Source: Sebastes aleutianus (Eukaryota > Chordata > Actinopteri > Perciformes > Sebastidae). From it: a DNA stretch of 64,000 bases. Location: assembly GCA_916700875.1 (NCBI GenBank), contig CAKAKS010000296.1, forward strand, positions 228,865 to 292,864. Direction: 5' to 3'. Position numbers and translations under genes: made by a program. Shown piece after piece: positions 63,555 through 64,000 of this stretch. Numbering within the stretch: the stretch's first letter is position 1; each line of letters begins with the position of its first letter. The notes under the pieces were generated by a model that saw only the letters and a list, made by a program, of their open reading frames with translations, was not told the DNA's origin and made no database searches.

Positions 63555-64000
63555 CACAGACTGTATATAAGATGTGGACGTAGTCACCGTGACGTCACCC
63601 GTCGGTTTTTGGACGTTTAAATTTGGGTTTTTTGGTCGTCGCCATCTTGGTTTTTGGACTTTTCCTTTTTGGTTTTTGGCTGTCCCCATCTTGGTTTTTT
63701 GCAACCAGAAGTGACACAAGAAGGTGGAGCTAAGTACAACTGAACGCTGAATAAGACATTTTTAGTCTACCAAAAATGTTCTAATTAACTGTGATGAAGT
63801 GAAAACACACTGTGAAAGGGTTAAAGTTGTAAGACTAAAACACGGACAACTCCCAGACCTGACAACGCCGTGGTAGTGACCTGTCAATCACAAGGTAGCC
63901 CCGCCCTAAAGCATCCCCTGCTTTATGGTCTATCTGACTCTAAATGGGACCATAATTTACTAAATGAACATCATGCTGTGTTGAAGAAGACTTGAAACTA
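63555..64000. repeat. Dispersed repeat copy, runs off the window
   Basis: Starts ATAAGATGTGGACGTAGTCA, continues through several CCATCTTGGTTTTT phrases and then the same body as 50500-50760. It has a segment absent there (about 63795-63865), so it is the fuller copy. Confidence 0.9.

Noticed and set aside
1..64000. CRISPR array, bacterial operon, phage or tRNA/rRNA genes
   Set aside because: The repeats lack equal-length unique spacers, and the genes are clearly vertebrate; no tRNA or rRNA fold was recognised by eye.

Overview
The window looks like nuclear DNA of a teleost fish, probably a percomorph. It has short GT-AG exons in long introns, very many micro- and minisatellites, L1-clade LINEs, an LTR element, MITE-like repeats and an NLRC3-like LRR relic. 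The gene block sgms2 - aimp1 - gimd1 - dkk2 matches the human 4q24-q25 neighbourhood as I remember it. Exon models below were built by hand from splice sites, reading phase and recalled family sequence; no search was run.

Layout. 1-559: a near-identical second copy of the catalytic exon 5 of sgms2 with its flanks. 560-5618: an LTR retrotransposon (minus) with two LTRs, a primer-binding site, a polypurine tract and a single gag-like ORF but no visible pol. 6224-12314: a three-exon C2H2 zinc-finger gene (minus) with 34 fingers; a promoter with three ETS-type sites lies near 12.9-13.0 kb. 13-19 kb: mostly repeats, including a 27-bp minisatellite, a trinucleotide array and an Ac-like hAT MITE, plus weak exon remnants. 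19667-34977: sgms2 (minus), six coding exons all resolved. Its 12-kb intron 4 carries two nested L1 elements: a complete one (minus) inserted into the inter-ORF spacer of a 5'-truncated one (plus). Both show target-site duplications and intact ORF2. 35-40.8 kb: the sgms2 5'UTR intron and the divergent sgms2/aimp1 promoter region. 41028-50091: aimp1 (plus), seven coding exons; intron 5 is almost entirely a 3.6-kb 22-bp minisatellite with higher-order duplications. 51204-52324: gimd1 (minus), with altered GTPase motifs. 53.9-54.8 kb: a second, inverted array of the 27-bp minisatellite. 57007-58939: dkk2 (minus), with a serine-rich insertion in the C-terminal cysteine-rich domain and a TATA box at its 5' end. 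60-64 kb: dispersed repeats, an NLR LRR relic, and possible first exons of an unidentified gene with a mitochondrial-presequence-like N-terminus.

The host genes are unrelated in function: sphingolipid synthesis, tRNA-synthetase scaffolding, a GIMAP-type GTPase, Wnt antagonism and DNA binding. They share a conserved chromosomal block, not an operon or pathway. The most notable material is structural: the duplicated catalytic exon, the pol-less LTR element beside a zinc-finger gene, two nested L1s with intact ORF2, and an intron replaced by satellite DNA.
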